From contig NMRA01000408.1 of the NCBI GenBank assembly GCA_002633005.1, positions 248,001 to 312,000 of the forward strand: a DNA stretch of 64,000 bases. The letters run 5' to 3'. The position numbers and the translations under genes are program-made. This document shows positions 26,575 through 37,939 of this stretch, piece by piece. The first letter of the stretch is position 1, and each line of letters begins with the position of its first letter. The notes beneath the pieces are model-generated. The model saw nothing but the letters and a program-made list of their open reading frames with translations, was not told the origin of the DNA and did not search any database. Source of the stretch: Phoronis australis (taxonomy: Eukaryota > Phoronida > Phoronidae).

Positions 26575-26720
26575 CGTAAATGTGAATACCCATGCTCCCA
26601 CAAACACCAAACCCATTACTTTAAAAAATTTCCGGATTAAGTGTCCAAAACTCAGATAAGCGCCTGCCCCCTACTTTAAAGAATTTCCAATTAGCGCCTG
26701 TGGGTGCTTGGGTGTAGAGC
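26575..26720. repeat. Dispersed repeat with GCGCC/AAGCAC words
   Basis: Contains CTTTAAAAAATTTCCGGATTAAGTG-like and AAGCGCCTGCCCCCTACTTT-like segments. Related pieces occur at 24750-24850, 27810-27905, 58545-58620 and 58860-58930 (for example AACGCCCACCCACAGATTTT). It is an interspersed family without visible coding. A perfect 18-bp palindrome AATTTGCTTAAGCAAATT lies just beyond at 26730-26747. Confidence 0.45.
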
Positions 26721-28690
26721 CCCGACCATAATTTGCTTAAGCAAATTGATTTTCGATGCAGTAAGGTGCGTTTTCAAATGCTGAAACCAGATCAATTTCT
26801 AGTTGCAGAGTTGAGGTCCCACAAGGCATGCCGGGTATCTTATAATCTGTAATGGGTATTCTACAATGTACTAAGACAAGAGCATTGTTAATATCAACAC
26901 TTACAAAGACTATTCACCCACAAAAATTACTCTCATTCTACACTACAACAAATTTTCACTAAAAAAGAACCCCTCTTTTCCCTCAATTCCAGGCTCAGCT
27001 ATTCATAATCTACATGGGGTAACAAAACAAGTATGTTCCTAACCAGGACTATAACCCCTTTGTTAAGTTGTATTTAGTTACACAGTGCAACTAGTGCAGG
27101 TGTATGACTAAGAGCAAAGCTTACAAAGAACTGCTTTCACTGACTTTGCATGTCAGTTTCAAAAGGCCCACGATTTACAAACCTCCAAAAAATTCTAAGC
27201 CATCATGCAGACTTCTGCTATCTCCTCCAAGTCCAAAATGTCAGTTTAAACTAATGAGGCAAATCCTGGTGTTGTGTAACCTCCGAAGGTTTGAGGTCAT
27301 GTGACATTTTGTGGCTTATTTTTTCCATATAATTGGCACCTAATCAGTGCCAAGGTAGGAAACTCAAATCACCGGATAATGGAAATCCAAGTCGGAAGTA
27401 TTTCGCTTCTCGTTTCATGGGAAACTAATTATTGAATACGTAAACAACATAAGTTACAAGATTTGTGCTTGTGAAATTTGCACCGTATCGATCCCGTGCA
27501 TCAATGTCACCTGATCAGTTGTGTGGAAATTATAAACAGGATGTTTTGCAATCATTTGAGTTGCTAATTTGGACCTTAACGAGAAAATGGAGGGGCATTC
27601 ATATGGTAGGTCAGTCCTAAAATTTTGTAGGTAAACTCTCAGTTCAACTTTGCCTTTCTCAAGCTGTGTACAAAGCTTCATGTCAGTTAGACAGTGCAGA
27701 TTTGACTTCAGCCTCAGTAACTGTACTTGCGGGAAATTCACTGAACTTTTGAGTCTCATTGTGAACTTCAGTTTCGAGTCATGGGTGGCCAGAGTTTAAG
27801 GTTAAGCATCCATGATCTGGTAAGCGCCCAACCTAATTTCTTGAAATTTATGATTTAAGCACTAATCTCTGTTTAAGTCCGCACCCCTTGGCTTGCAAAT
27901 TTAAGCACCCTGAGGATGTTAACACAAATAATAACTAGTAAAATTTTAAATATTTTCTTTCTTATCAGAACCAGTATACTAGTGGAACTATAGCACTAAC
28001 TGTTATTACTGATTAAGTTGTATCTTGAATAAATATAGCCCGCAATACATCTGGTCAGATTTTTAACGAAACACCTTGGTAATCAAAACACACTTTACGC
28101 AATCATATCGAGAGTGCTTTCGGAGCACCAAAAGCTGCAGCTTCGGCAAACTACTGGTCAACACACCAAAAAGACACAAGCATATAGTAGAATTGAGAAA
28201 AGATTTAACTCGCTTATGAATTAACGTATACATGCCCCGCACGCATTACACGCCATTTCTACACCTGTTCAGCACACAATGTAAGGAGTGCAGGTGGCCT
28301 GATGCCTTTTGCGGTACATCAGACGTGTTTAGGCCACAAGGCAGGGCCCAATATATCAGACAAATGAATTTTATTTTGTCAACTACGTAACAAAAATAAA
28401 TACTGAAGTAATTTCGGTCTCTTGTGTTATGAACATGGTTTGCACTTTGTAGATGCTATAAAACCTTGGGTAAAGTCTTCATTTACAACAACCAGTCTTT
28501 GAAAAATATAACAAGATCAAATTTGACGATAATTTTCGTGTAAAATAAAATTTACAGCATAACTTTTACGTGTTATCTGAAAACATCCGATATCCAAATC
28601 CAGAGTTCAGGGCAACTGTCAGGCGCTAAGTAAAACTTAGAGGCCGTAAATCGTACATAAAACACACAAAAAATGTCTGACAGCACGTAC

Positions 28691-28786
28691 CTGATGGAGA
28701 GGTTCTGACTGTGCCCTTGCGGCAGGGGGCGGAACCGGGGCGCTGTCTCCAATCCAGAACTTGGCAACAGACTGGTCGTCACTCAT
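28691..28786 (-). CDS. Candidate alternative first coding exon of the DGK (PH-less isoform)
   Basis: 96 bp, exactly 32 codons, from ATG to a consensus donor (CAG|gtacgt). It begins MSDDQSVAKFWIGDSAPVPP and continues with a Pro/Ala segment ending EPLHQ. An in-frame TGA lies eight codons before the ATG, so this is the first possible Met. The donor is phase 0, the same as the end of the PH-4 exon at 35843, so it can splice in frame to ANDHH of the C1 exon at 16224. A TATA-like TATTTAAA lies 75 bp upstream of the ATG. It cannot be a normal cassette exon: the only AG close upstream (catag) would give 98 bp and break the frame. I know no named homologue of the 32 residues. The exon is inferred from signals and phase; the joining of exons is not shown by the sequence itself. 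It could also belong to an unrelated transcript. Confidence 0.6.
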
Positions 28787-28820
28787 AACTATGTATGGCA
28801 GGTAACACAGTCACTGACAA

Positions 28821-28868
28821 CTTTAACTGACAACTGGGCAGTTAGTTTGCTTTTCTATAGTTTAAATA
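28821..28868 (-). promoter_or_regulatory. Possible core promoter of the alternative first exon
   Basis: On the minus strand TATTTAAA (28861-28868) is followed about 31 bases later by TCAGTTAAAG (28821-28830), which resembles an initiator. This is the spacing expected for TATA to start site. The predicted 5' leader would be about 40 nt before the ATG at 28786. TATA-like strings are common in AT-rich DNA, so the support comes only from its position in front of a well-formed first exon. Confidence 0.3.
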
Positions 28869-30884
28869 CACAGTGAGAGCAGAACCAGACAGTGTCGCTT
28901 GTTTAATAGTCAGGTATGAAAATCCAATAACGCTAACACGATTATTGTTCAATGCTCAATGCCATCAACTGAACTTTGCAGCTGAAGACTCCATAAGACT
29001 GTGTTGCTAGAACACCAGTAGCCAATAAATCACGTTCTCCAAGCCTGGTGGTGTGACCGACTTTAATCCAGGGTTATGACTTTCTTATTAACTGCTCTGA
29101 CCTTGTTAGAGCTCACTGTCCACTCCCGACAAACGCATAGTACACATTCATTGGTCTCCACAAACGCTGATTACTGGGAAGACTCTGCACGGCGAGGATA
29201 GGCATCAATAATTAACGCAGATAATATAAGTCTTGACCGTGAATCATCTCAATAATTAACGTGAAGATAATACAGACATGGGGGGCTTAACGAGCAGCGT
29301 CCAACTGGCATGTATTTATAAGCTCTCATGCCAACAGGACAGAAGTTCGAGATCAACATCAATCAGTCTCACCACACAGACTGGCTAATGCAGATTGTAC
29401 ATGAATGAGGCTTAGTCTTGTCACAGCATGTTGATTACTCACAATACAGTTAATGAGATTGCATGCAGTGCCAAGAAATACTTGATCATTCCATCCTGAT
29501 GTAAAAACCAACCATGAAATCAGACTCCATTCTAAGATCAGAATGTCAGCACCTAAAGAGGCTGCGTATGTAGAGTCAAAGGTGAAACGGAAATTGTTTA
29601 CTTTGTCTATCACTTTTCTAGAGGGCATTCATATGAGTTTTGTAAGTCACAAGTGTAGATAACAGAATTCATCGAGACCCAAGCACTGCTATGGTGGCAA
29701 AAAACTTACTAATAGTGAAATTTTGCAGAATTTCTAGTTGGCAGAAAGTCGGACAATTACACACAGTCTACTATCAAAACATTACTGCTGAAAATTGGGC
29801 ATGAGATCCCAGTCTGACTGACCTGCTACAAACCAGGAAAAAGATGTCAAGAATTACTTCCAGATAAACCAGGTGATAACACATTCAAGAAGATGTATTC
29901 TGATATCATTAGCTGCCAGTTGGAGACGTACCATAAAAAGTACTATCCAGTCCTAGAAGGCAAGATGAAGAATGAAATGAGGTTGTCACATTCCTCAAAT
30001 CCTTAGATTCCCCAGACAAGAATAAACGCAATAGAAAAAATACAATGCAATACCAAAATTAAAACCCTGGCTGCCAATCTAGTAGAAACAGTGGAGTAAT
30101 TGTTTTTATAGATTTAGCGGGGGCGTTGCATATCATTTGATTTTATGCCCATGGCAATTTCAAAGGGGTGTTACACTGTGCATAACCTAACAAGGGGCAT
30201 TTAAAAGTGATTTGAAGCCTGGGTGTTGAAGATGTAGGCGTTAAGTCCAAACAGGTGTAGGAAAATTTTTAAACAACAAAACAAACATTGCGATGTTAAC
30301 CATTCCAAGTGAAGCTACTCATATGTTCAATTACTGACATTTCCAACCTCAGTTCCTCATTAATATTTTAACAGTATTTCAATCTATAATTAAAAAATAT
30401 GGGCATGAAGATAAACGGGTATGAAAGTTGGGTCTGACGTCGGGTGCTCACATAACTGGGTTACTGTGGTTCACATTACTCAGCAAACTCCGAGACAAGG
30501 TTTCACACACAAAGTTGAAGTATCTTTCACTGAGGTACCACTGAAGACACAGTTGAACGAAGCAGAATACCAGTTACAACGCAATGGTACTTTTCCTGGC
30601 GAGCATTTTAGTGGTATTTTTGTAATTACTACTCATATGTATCGATACCTGTGAAGTGTGCAGTCGTAATCCCCGTGCTCGGTAAAGTTACAGTACACAG
30701 CCACGAGAAGCAGCTCATTTGCACATATCGCATTTCTACTAATTTCACGGCCGACCGTATTATTGATTTTGCGAAATGTAATTTGCACTTTTTCAACATA
30801 AATCTACCAAGCTTAACCCTATTTCTGAGGCTAGCTAGCAAAAGAACCAATAAAGTGGCATTACAGGTGAGAAAAGTGCATTTC

Positions 30885-30960
30885 TGAGATTAGCATGGAT
30901 TCAAACCTGGAACCCAACGCTAAATCCCACTCCATAAGGGTGACAGAGTATTTCAAGACT
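30885..30960 (-). repeat. tRNA-like fragment (possible SINE head)
   Basis: On the minus strand GGTTTGAATCC (30897-30907) fits a pol III B box, and TTATGGAGTGGG upstream resembles a poor A box. There is no cloverleaf I can defend, so this would be an old tRNA-derived SINE remnant at best. Confidence 0.25.
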
Positions 30961-33055
30961 TTTTAACTGCCTAAGTCATGCCTCGATTTCAGCGAATACC
31001 TGGCAAACAAACTTTGGAAAGACTTTCAACCATATGACAGTAATCCCAAAAGTGCATTTTCGACCATAAAAACGATAATGTCCCTTCAAGATACAAATGC
31101 GAATGCTCAGAATATGATTATGAAAGTGAACATCAGACAGTCTACTGAAGAAAGTCAAATGAAATTCTCCTAGAAAGAAAAGGTATGCCCAATATTGCAA
31201 GAATTTTATCATTCATTAGAAGAACATGAGAAAAATCACCTGAAGATTGTGTGCTCAGATTTATAATTCAATGTTACAGTAATGTGGGTAATCCGCGACC
31301 ACCCATTCTTATTGATGCAACTGGTTACAAAGTTTACTTCTTGGACAGAATGAATTTTAGAATAAACATAAAGCCTTGTGTCTTAAAAGTAACAAAAGAT
31401 GCAATGTCTAGTTTTGATTTAAGTCATTTAACCCTTTTTAAATAATGCACACAGATATTTGTATTGAGTGCAAATGGGAGCATATTAACTTTAACTGACC
31501 TCTATTGGCAAAGGTTGAAGATAAACGTTGATCTGCCAGTCAACATCAATCAATACTCAACGGATACAAATATTAATACAAAATGACTGAAGCAAGACTG
31601 GGCTGACACATATTGGCAAAAACTGGAAACATCTAACTTCTCAAAGATACATTTTAAAGATATTTAAAGTATGTAAAAATTTAAACTAAGAGAAAGTCGT
31701 GAAACCTGTTCAAGTGGAAATTTCAGTAGAAATGTTGTTCAAATCTATGTTTGTCACAAGGAGTCATTGAGTGGAATTAAAAGAAGCTAAAAGAGAAGTG
31801 CCTTTTGTATCAGAAAATAACATTTAAAGAACTTGTACTCACATGACAAATTCAAAATTTAATATGAAATAACATGACCCAAATTAAGGATATCGTGATG
31901 CTTTGCACATGAACTGTAGTCACAATCCCAACAGTCATGGTGTTGGGAGTACATTCTAGAAATATCACTGAAAAGGAAATTTTTCTACTTGAAAATCTGA
32001 AATGGAATTGTGAAGGTTGACAAAAGCCTACACATTGCGATGAAATGACTTTTATTTTTAACCATGCAAACCAAATACTGTAGTTAAAACTACTTTGGGT
32101 AAGGAAACCCATTTTAAATTAGAGGATACCAAGAATTGCCAGGTTTTGGTACTAAGTGGACTCACTGATTGCTTCTGAGCTTAGATTTGCCTGAGCCAAC
32201 ATGACATATTTTGGCTTAGAGCTTGCGATTTTGACGTCCCTCACTCCTAATGCTGTATTGGGGTTTGCTGCCCCAAAGAGACCTGATGAAACATCCACTG
32301 CTCAGTATGTTAATCCATATTCAATAAAAAAGAAACCAGCATCCGTGCTCATCCGCAGCAGATACGTTCAACTGGTACCAATTACAGGAAGCGAAATAGG
32401 AGAGGAATAGGTGTGTTAAGAGTACTGGCAATATTGAAAGCGGGCATATACAGGTCTTTCCAGGTCATTCCTTTGTTTATTTCATTCAAATTTCAATATC
32501 ATAATTCTGCCAGAAAACACTTGAGCCAAGCTAGGAAATGGGAAATAAAAATTGTGCCTGATCAGAACAAGATCATAGCAACTGGTGTAAATCTCAAAGT
32601 CAAACAGTTTTCCATGCCAGGCATAACTAAACTTAAGAATTGTATACAATCTTTCATCACAGTTTAGCCCAACCAATAGAGGCCCCTAATTTATTTAAAA
32701 GTGCCACTTAGACTGTAGGGCAGGCAGCACACTCTCGCGCTGTAAACTAGAGAATTTAAAAACTGCAATTAGCTTGCCACGCCCTCTCATGTCAGCCACG
32801 CCCCTCTCATGTCAGTCAACACTTTGGACATATCTCATTGTCTAGAATATATGCTTGAACTTCTACCTAGTAGTCTCCTGCAATAAGCTTTAGAAATATG
32901 GTCTTGCACAATAAGAATTAAGCTGGGAATATCACCCAGATCACACCCCTGTAACAAAATGTTACAGAAATGATCAGTTTTCCTGCTTAAACATGTATCT
33001 GTCACGCCATCTAGTGTTCAGGCAAGAACTAGTCAGGACAGGCAGCTACACTACA

Positions 33056-33245
33056 GTGCCTTCTACACACAGACTTATCCTAAAACACGTTACCCTTAGA
33101 ACCAATTGTAGCTAGGTTAAGATGCTATGTAAACTAGTGCAACTTGCCCCACTTGAGACAACTTACTCCACCTTTTTGAGGTAGGTTAACTTTGTTCTAG
33201 GGTAATTTACGCCACTTCTAACTGCTGTGTGGTCACAAATCTGGT
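33056..33245. mobile_element. Truncated copy of the 5253 MITE-like family
   Basis: Shares CCTAAAACACGTTA, AAACTAGTGCAACTT, TTACTCCACC and TTGAGGTAGG with 5270-5450 in the same order. The right half and right inverted end of the element are missing. Confidence 0.65.
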
Positions 33246-33274
33246 GCACAGAGGAAGTAATTACCGGCCACGCA

Positions 33275-33575
33275 TATGCGCATTACTCACATCACCTATT
33301 CATTGTCATACGGAGAGCCACTTCCGCCGGTAATCAGTTCCCTCGATATCATCCGGAAATGCTCTTTCCCTAAAATATTGAAAAAGCCACACCTCCGTGA
33401 ACCGGGGGAGGGGGGCAGATTGAAAGGGGTACAAGCCATTCCAGCAACGTCCTGCACACTTGCGCTGAATTTCATCAAAATTCGACAAGGGTTTTTAAGG
33501 TATCGAGAAGACAACTGGACGCCCTGACAAAGGGACGATAATATGCGACCACGTGTGGACGCATAAAAAGGAAAC
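33275..33575. repeat. Dispersed repeat copy, related to 57225-57520
   Basis: Shares ordered blocks with 57240-57510: GATATCA-CCGGAAA-GCTCTT, GGGG-AGGGGGGCAGA, ACACTTG-GC-AATTT, GGGTTTTTAAG-TATCGAG and ATATGCGACCAC. The minus-strand open frames here (33296-33739, 147 codons) and at 57266-57574 have similar peptides only because they read the same repeat. No protein function is implied. Confidence 0.65.
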
Positions 33576-33812
33576 AATAATTGTTGCAAAGCAATGAGAA
33601 AAAAATCTGCCAAAGGATCTTGGGAACAAACAGCAAGCCCAGACAGGAACGAAACCCATGCTCTCACAACAGTTGTGTGTGCAAAATGTTCACCACAAGA
33701 GCACTTGGCAAGTGAAGCCAAACTGCAACAGTATACCAAATGCCCAGTATTGTTTATAAATAATATGACAAATCATGCAAACGTAAAGAGCATGGATAAA
33801 TTTCCAGAAATA

Positions 33813-33891
33813 AGGCAATCCTTACTTCTAGCCACCACATCACTGACGTCATGGCAATCCTTACTTCTAGCCACCACATCACTGACGTCAT
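33813..33891. repeat. 39-bp direct duplication with two CRE palindromes
   Basis: The unit GGCAATCCTTACTTCTAGCC followed by ACCACATCACTGACGTCAT is present twice, without change. Each copy ends in the full cAMP-response palindrome TGACGTCA (33844-33851 and 33883-33890). Confidence 0.9.
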
Positions 33892-35302
33892 GGCAATCCA
33901 CTGTAAATATTTTGGCAGTTATCCATAGTGCAGGTGACAGCCATATAACAAACGTATGTGATAAATCTCATTTGAGACCAACCTTCAAAAACAGCTCTAT
34001 AACAAGCTTTGTGAAGGTCATTATACGAATGTATGACAGAGCATAATGGATAGTTAGCTCTCGACAATGGAATTGAGGTTACCATTACGCACTGGCAACA
34101 GCACAGAATTAGCACAACAAAGGCTATTTTTAACTGATGTCAACTAAAATAACTAGTGTACCATTCTGTAATAGCCCTGTCACTGTCAGAAAATCGATGT
34201 TCTACGTAAAGGTAAAATGAGATGTACTACTATAGTATACAAGAAGAAATTCATACGCATGTAGGTAATATACCAAATATTCTTCCCAAGGAAAAGTACA
34301 ATAAACTGAATATCACCTGCGTTAATATCTTACAACATTCTGTGACACAAAGATTAACTTATTTCATGACTGGCAAAAAACATAAGTCAAAAGTTTAGTG
34401 CAGCGATGAGTGCGAATTTGCATGAAAAATATCATTTCATCATTTTACTAAAAGTGCAGATAGCCTGATGTCATTTGCGGTGGACACGCCTCATGGTGGG
34501 GCCATTGCACTAAACACCCAAGATGAAAACACGAGAAACCTGTTATCGATAATGTTGTGAACTGTTAAGTGGCTGTCACTAGTGCCACCTATTGTCAATG
34601 TTATGAGTTAGTGGGTCATCTTTCTCCCCTGGACTGTGACCCAACTTCATGAGTTACCCATGCATATGTGCGGTTCCGTTCCTGTCTCATGTTATGGTGA
34701 ATAAACAATGCTTCACAGTTTCCACATTCAGTTCACTTTAATTGAACATTATCTGACTACAACAGATAACCAGGTTCTTCGTGAAGGAAATTTTCAAGTC
34801 TGCCCGTCTCCTTTGAGTAAACTGACATACTTTCCATTTTACTGGTTCTGTTACAAAACGCTAACAACACATCCTTTCCATTTGCTGTTTAAAAACGAAA
34901 TTGAGACATGCTAATTAAGCTTATCAATCTTGTTACGAAAGCACCGGTTTCAAAATTCAGTTGGAATCGAATGACAACCTCTCGTTGAATTGATGAGGTC
35001 AAAATCTGGAAGGTTAGCCAGATTTTCTTACATGTTTTCGATTCATAAATGCTCTCTTGACGTTCTTAGTGGCAATGGACACGAGGCCCTTGTATTATGG
35101 TAAGGAAAGTTTCTAGAACAAATTTGTACAGATGAAACGTAATGAGAGAAGGCAAGACTTTCAGAGAGCAATGATGACTCATCACGTGGGACCAGTGACT
35201 CTCACGGACACCACAGTTGAGTTCCGTAGACCACTAGACATTAGGCATGTTCTTAGGATAAAAATTCTTTGCTTATTCAATCACACAATTTAACACTGCA
35301 AC

Positions 35303-35500
35303 TTCGCCAACCAATCACTCACTGGCTGCCATTTCGCCAATCAATCACTGGCTGCCATTTCGCCAACCAATCACTGGCTGCCATTTCGCCAACCAATCAC
35401 TGGCTGCCATTTCGCCAACCAATCACTGGCTGCCATTTCGCCAACCAATCACTGGCTGCCATTTCGCCAACCAATCACTGGCTGCCATTTCGCCAACTGA
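35303..35500. repeat. 26-bp minisatellite containing CCAAT
   Basis: About seven and a half copies of a 26-bp unit (CGCCAACCAATCACTGGCTG and CCATTT), nearly identical; the first copy has a four-base insertion. Because 26 is not a multiple of three, the open frame across it reads all three phases in turn. It lies 340 bp downstream of exon PH-4 in the large intron. Confidence 0.95.
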
Positions 35501-35842
35501 TAGGATGGCAAGCACCAGAGAATACTTGTGAAATACTTTTCACTCGCATGATTTTGTGAAGTCTTGCAAGATATCGCTTTTCTCGCAACAAACTAGGTCT
35601 AAGGAACGATCCCCTGACTGTACCAGAAGAGAGCACAAGCCAACATTTTGAATGCGGTAACTTTTTGACTTGATGAAGCTCCCTTTTACAGTGTATGTGA
35701 TTACATATGACGCATTTTAAACAAAAATTGCCCCATCTTCTAGAGGTCACAGGTATTCAGTCCCATGTGATCAGACACCACAGCACTACTTGAAAATCTC
35801 CCATTGTCTGCTGGCATCAACAGAGGGAGCTACTGTACTTAC

Positions 35843-35947
35843 ATCATAGTACTGCCTGTTGCCTGCTGATTTAATGGCCGATGTCCACTCTTCCATTTCT
35901 TTCCGACTGTCTGCACACAAGACCAGATTGCGGAATGGTGTAATCAC
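35843..35947 (-). CDS. DGK delta/eta-like, exon PH-4 (C-terminal PH helix)
   Basis: 105 bp, 35 codons, phase 0. It starts [20 protein letters not shown] and goes on to W-T-S-A-I-K and QYYD. It holds the last beta strands and the C-terminal alpha helix of the PH domain, including the nearly invariant tryptophan of that helix (EMEEW). It closely matches the TP-R-L-LCA--RKEME-W segment of DGK-delta/eta. The acceptor has a good polypyrimidine tract (tctttctttctcattttcag) and the donor is GAT|gtaagt. A foldback element sits about 40 bp upstream of the acceptor. The next coding exon for the full-length form is 19.6 kb away at 16224. Confidence 0.95.
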
Positions 35948-37857
35948 CTGAAAATGAGAAAGAAAGACCATGGAAAATGTCACATATACACCTTATTCAC
36001 GCTGTCGCCATTTTAGTAGAGAGCCTCTTTATAGGTTTTAAAAAACAATGCGACATAAACACCACGAGGCGCGCGAAAAAATCACTTTTTGTGCTGTGAT
36101 TAAGTGCGGACTGCATTGTTTTCAAAACCTAAAGAGAGGCTCACTTTTAAAATGGCGACTGCGTGATTAAGGTGTATTTTCACACTTTTCTATCACCATA
36201 CCAGACCCTGTTATTTCACCAGGAGCCTCCATTATCAATCATGATAATCATACAATAGGTGGCACTGCACAACAGTTCCACTAAGTAACGTTGTTGCCAA
36301 TTTGTACCCCGTCCTCATAGATATTAAATTCTTGGGGTATTCCTTTTGGCAGCAGTTTCAAGGTTTACATTACAAGCGGGTTCAATAAATCTGGCTCGTG
36401 AACATGGTGGAAATGTAAAGAGTCTACTATTTCGGCTGTAGATTGACTTTTTTCAAAACTGCGTCTCACTGTAGCATTGTTGCATTGCAGTGCAGCAACT
36501 CGGGAATCTGCTGTAAAACAATATAACATTGCATGCTTTTTGAGCCAACGTTTGGAATCAGGAGGATATTTGCTTACAAAATGTATCGCCGCTTAAAGTC
36601 AAGTACTGGCAAGGAGAGTGGTGGTTTTTGGGATGAAAATTCATTTGTCAGTTGCGTTTTTGGTCGCCTCTTCACGGGTCTGTCTCCTTTTCGGTGGCAG
36701 TGAAAAGGCCAAAAATATGAGACGGGGCAAAGTTTCTGAGGTCATGTGTAGTGCTTTTGAGGTAAAATGATTCACAGCTGATCCTATAATTGTTGCCAAG
36801 CAATATAAAAGGAAGGCATTCAGTCCAGTGATGTGAGAACTGCCAGGCAAAACTCAAAGTGCCCCTGTAAGCACCAACTAAAACTCCATTTAGTGTTCAG
36901 AAAGAGAACCATCCTCACCAGTCAGAAACCAGAGCTTTGCTTACAGTTTTTGCTAGCAGTGGGTTTCAAAAAAAATTTGGAATGTGCTACCTTCACAGAT
37001 CTTTCAAAACATACTTGAATTAGAACACAATCATCCTCTGTTCTTTTCACGTGTCCTTTGAATGAATTTGCAATCTCAAATTAAAGAAATTTGCCACTTT
37101 CAAAAAAAAAACAACTCCTTCATCTGTTTCCGCTTCTGCCAGAAGAAACCCTCAAAGACTACTCTCGATAACAAATGGCAAAACTAGGTCAGAAGGTTAA
37201 CTTTTGATGTCTTTTCACAAATCATGACATTAACTTTATGGCAGAGGTATTGTCAATGAGATGAAATGGCGTGGGGAATAAGACGTTTATACGCAACATG
37301 TTCATATTTCCACATATTCTGCTGACTTCAGCCAACTTTTTCTGTGTTCGTTAGCACCCAGTAAAGTATTTTGGTTGATTTAGGCCTTGCAACTGCCGCA
37401 GATAACATTTTGATTCACAAAATGTGGACAAACTTGTGTTCCTAGGGGTAACAACCTTCTAGAGTGCGTCTGTAAACACTTATGTACAGACAGGTTACGT
37501 GTCTGCCTCATTCCTAGTGGCTGACAGCCATATTGCTCGTTCAGTTTTCATCAACAATAGGCTAATTTTTTTTTTCAGAATTCAGTTCTGATCTAAATCC
37601 AGTACAAATAGAGGCTTAATTTAGAGCCATAAGGTATCTAGTTGTTAATCAAATGTGTGTGTTTATAATGAGAGCATTGAGGCTTTAATTCAATTCAACG
37701 GTGATAGTATTTTGCCTAGAGCACATCTGTAAATAATCACACTGAAAATGCATTGCAGCCAGACAATTTTACACAAAATATAGCAATTGCCAGTTATATA
37801 TTTGACCTCGGGAACCACACACACACGTAAAGCTAAACTGACGAGGATCAGACTTAC
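35948..37857 (-). other. Intron between PH-3 and PH-4
   Basis: 1.9 kb. It contains the foldback element at 35989-36174 close to the acceptor of PH-4. Elsewhere there are only short open frames and no repeat I can define. Confidence 0.6.
35989..36174. mobile_element. Foldback MITE flanked by TA
   Basis: 186 bp. Ends CACCTTATTCACGCTGTCGC and the inverse of GCGACTGCGTGATTAAGGTG form long inverted repeats that continue inward (ATTTTAGTAGAGAGCCTCT against AGAGGCTCACTTTTAAAAT, then AACAATGC). TA flanks both ends (35987-35988 and 36175-36176), as for Tc1/mariner-type insertion. It has no coding capacity. Confidence 0.85.
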
Positions 37858-37939
37858 CTGAAAACTGTGATTNGACATTTTTTGTGCTGCATTCAGCTAC
37901 ACTGACATCTGTGAGAGAAATCTCATCAAAGATCACAGA
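37858..37939 (-). CDS. DGK delta/eta-like, exon PH-3 (contains one N)
   Basis: 82 bp as written, with N at 37873. It begins SVIFDEISLTDVSVAEC, matching the IFDEVDL-DASVAE stretch of DGK-delta/eta, and ends in HSFQ before a consensus donor (CAG|gtaagt). Read literally, the N shifts the frame between STKNV and NHSFQ. If the N is an empty placeholder the exon is 81 bp, exactly 27 codons, and flows into VITPFRN of the next exon, as the family requires. I therefore treat the frameshift as an assembly artefact, not a mutation. The N is 15 bases from the donor. The acceptor is tattttacag. Confidence 0.93.

Larger units (their letters stand above)
16225..35842 (-). other. 19.6-kb intron between PH and C1 exons
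   Basis: By far the largest intron here. It holds the candidate alternative first exon (28691-28786). It also holds a tandem duplication (23512-23905), a CTCF-like site (17445-17466), dispersed repeats at 26570-26720, 27800-27910 and 30120-30250 with shared GCGCC-TTTAAGCAC words, and a tRNA-like piece near 30900. A repeat copy lies at 33056-33575, a 39-bp duplication with CRE sites at 33813-33891, and a 26-bp array at 35303-35500. The stretches 17500-23500, 24000-26500 and 31000-33000 show nothing definable beyond short open frames. Confidence 0.5.

Noticed and set aside
32201-32667. Two consecutive plus-strand frames of 69 and 84 codons
   Set aside because: Close spacing suggests a cistron pair, but this is intronic animal DNA; no domains, and opposite frames overlap.
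33296-33739. 147-codon minus-strand frame
   Set aside because: Mostly a dispersed repeat also present at 57266-57574; no start context and no domain.
33594-34046. 150-codon plus-strand frame
   Set aside because: Includes the exact 39-bp duplication, overlaps an equally long opposite frame, and shows no domain; probably chance.
35269-35559. 96-codon plus-strand frame with repeated SLAAISPTNHWLPFRQ
   Set aside because: A reading of the 26-bp minisatellite in rotating phase.
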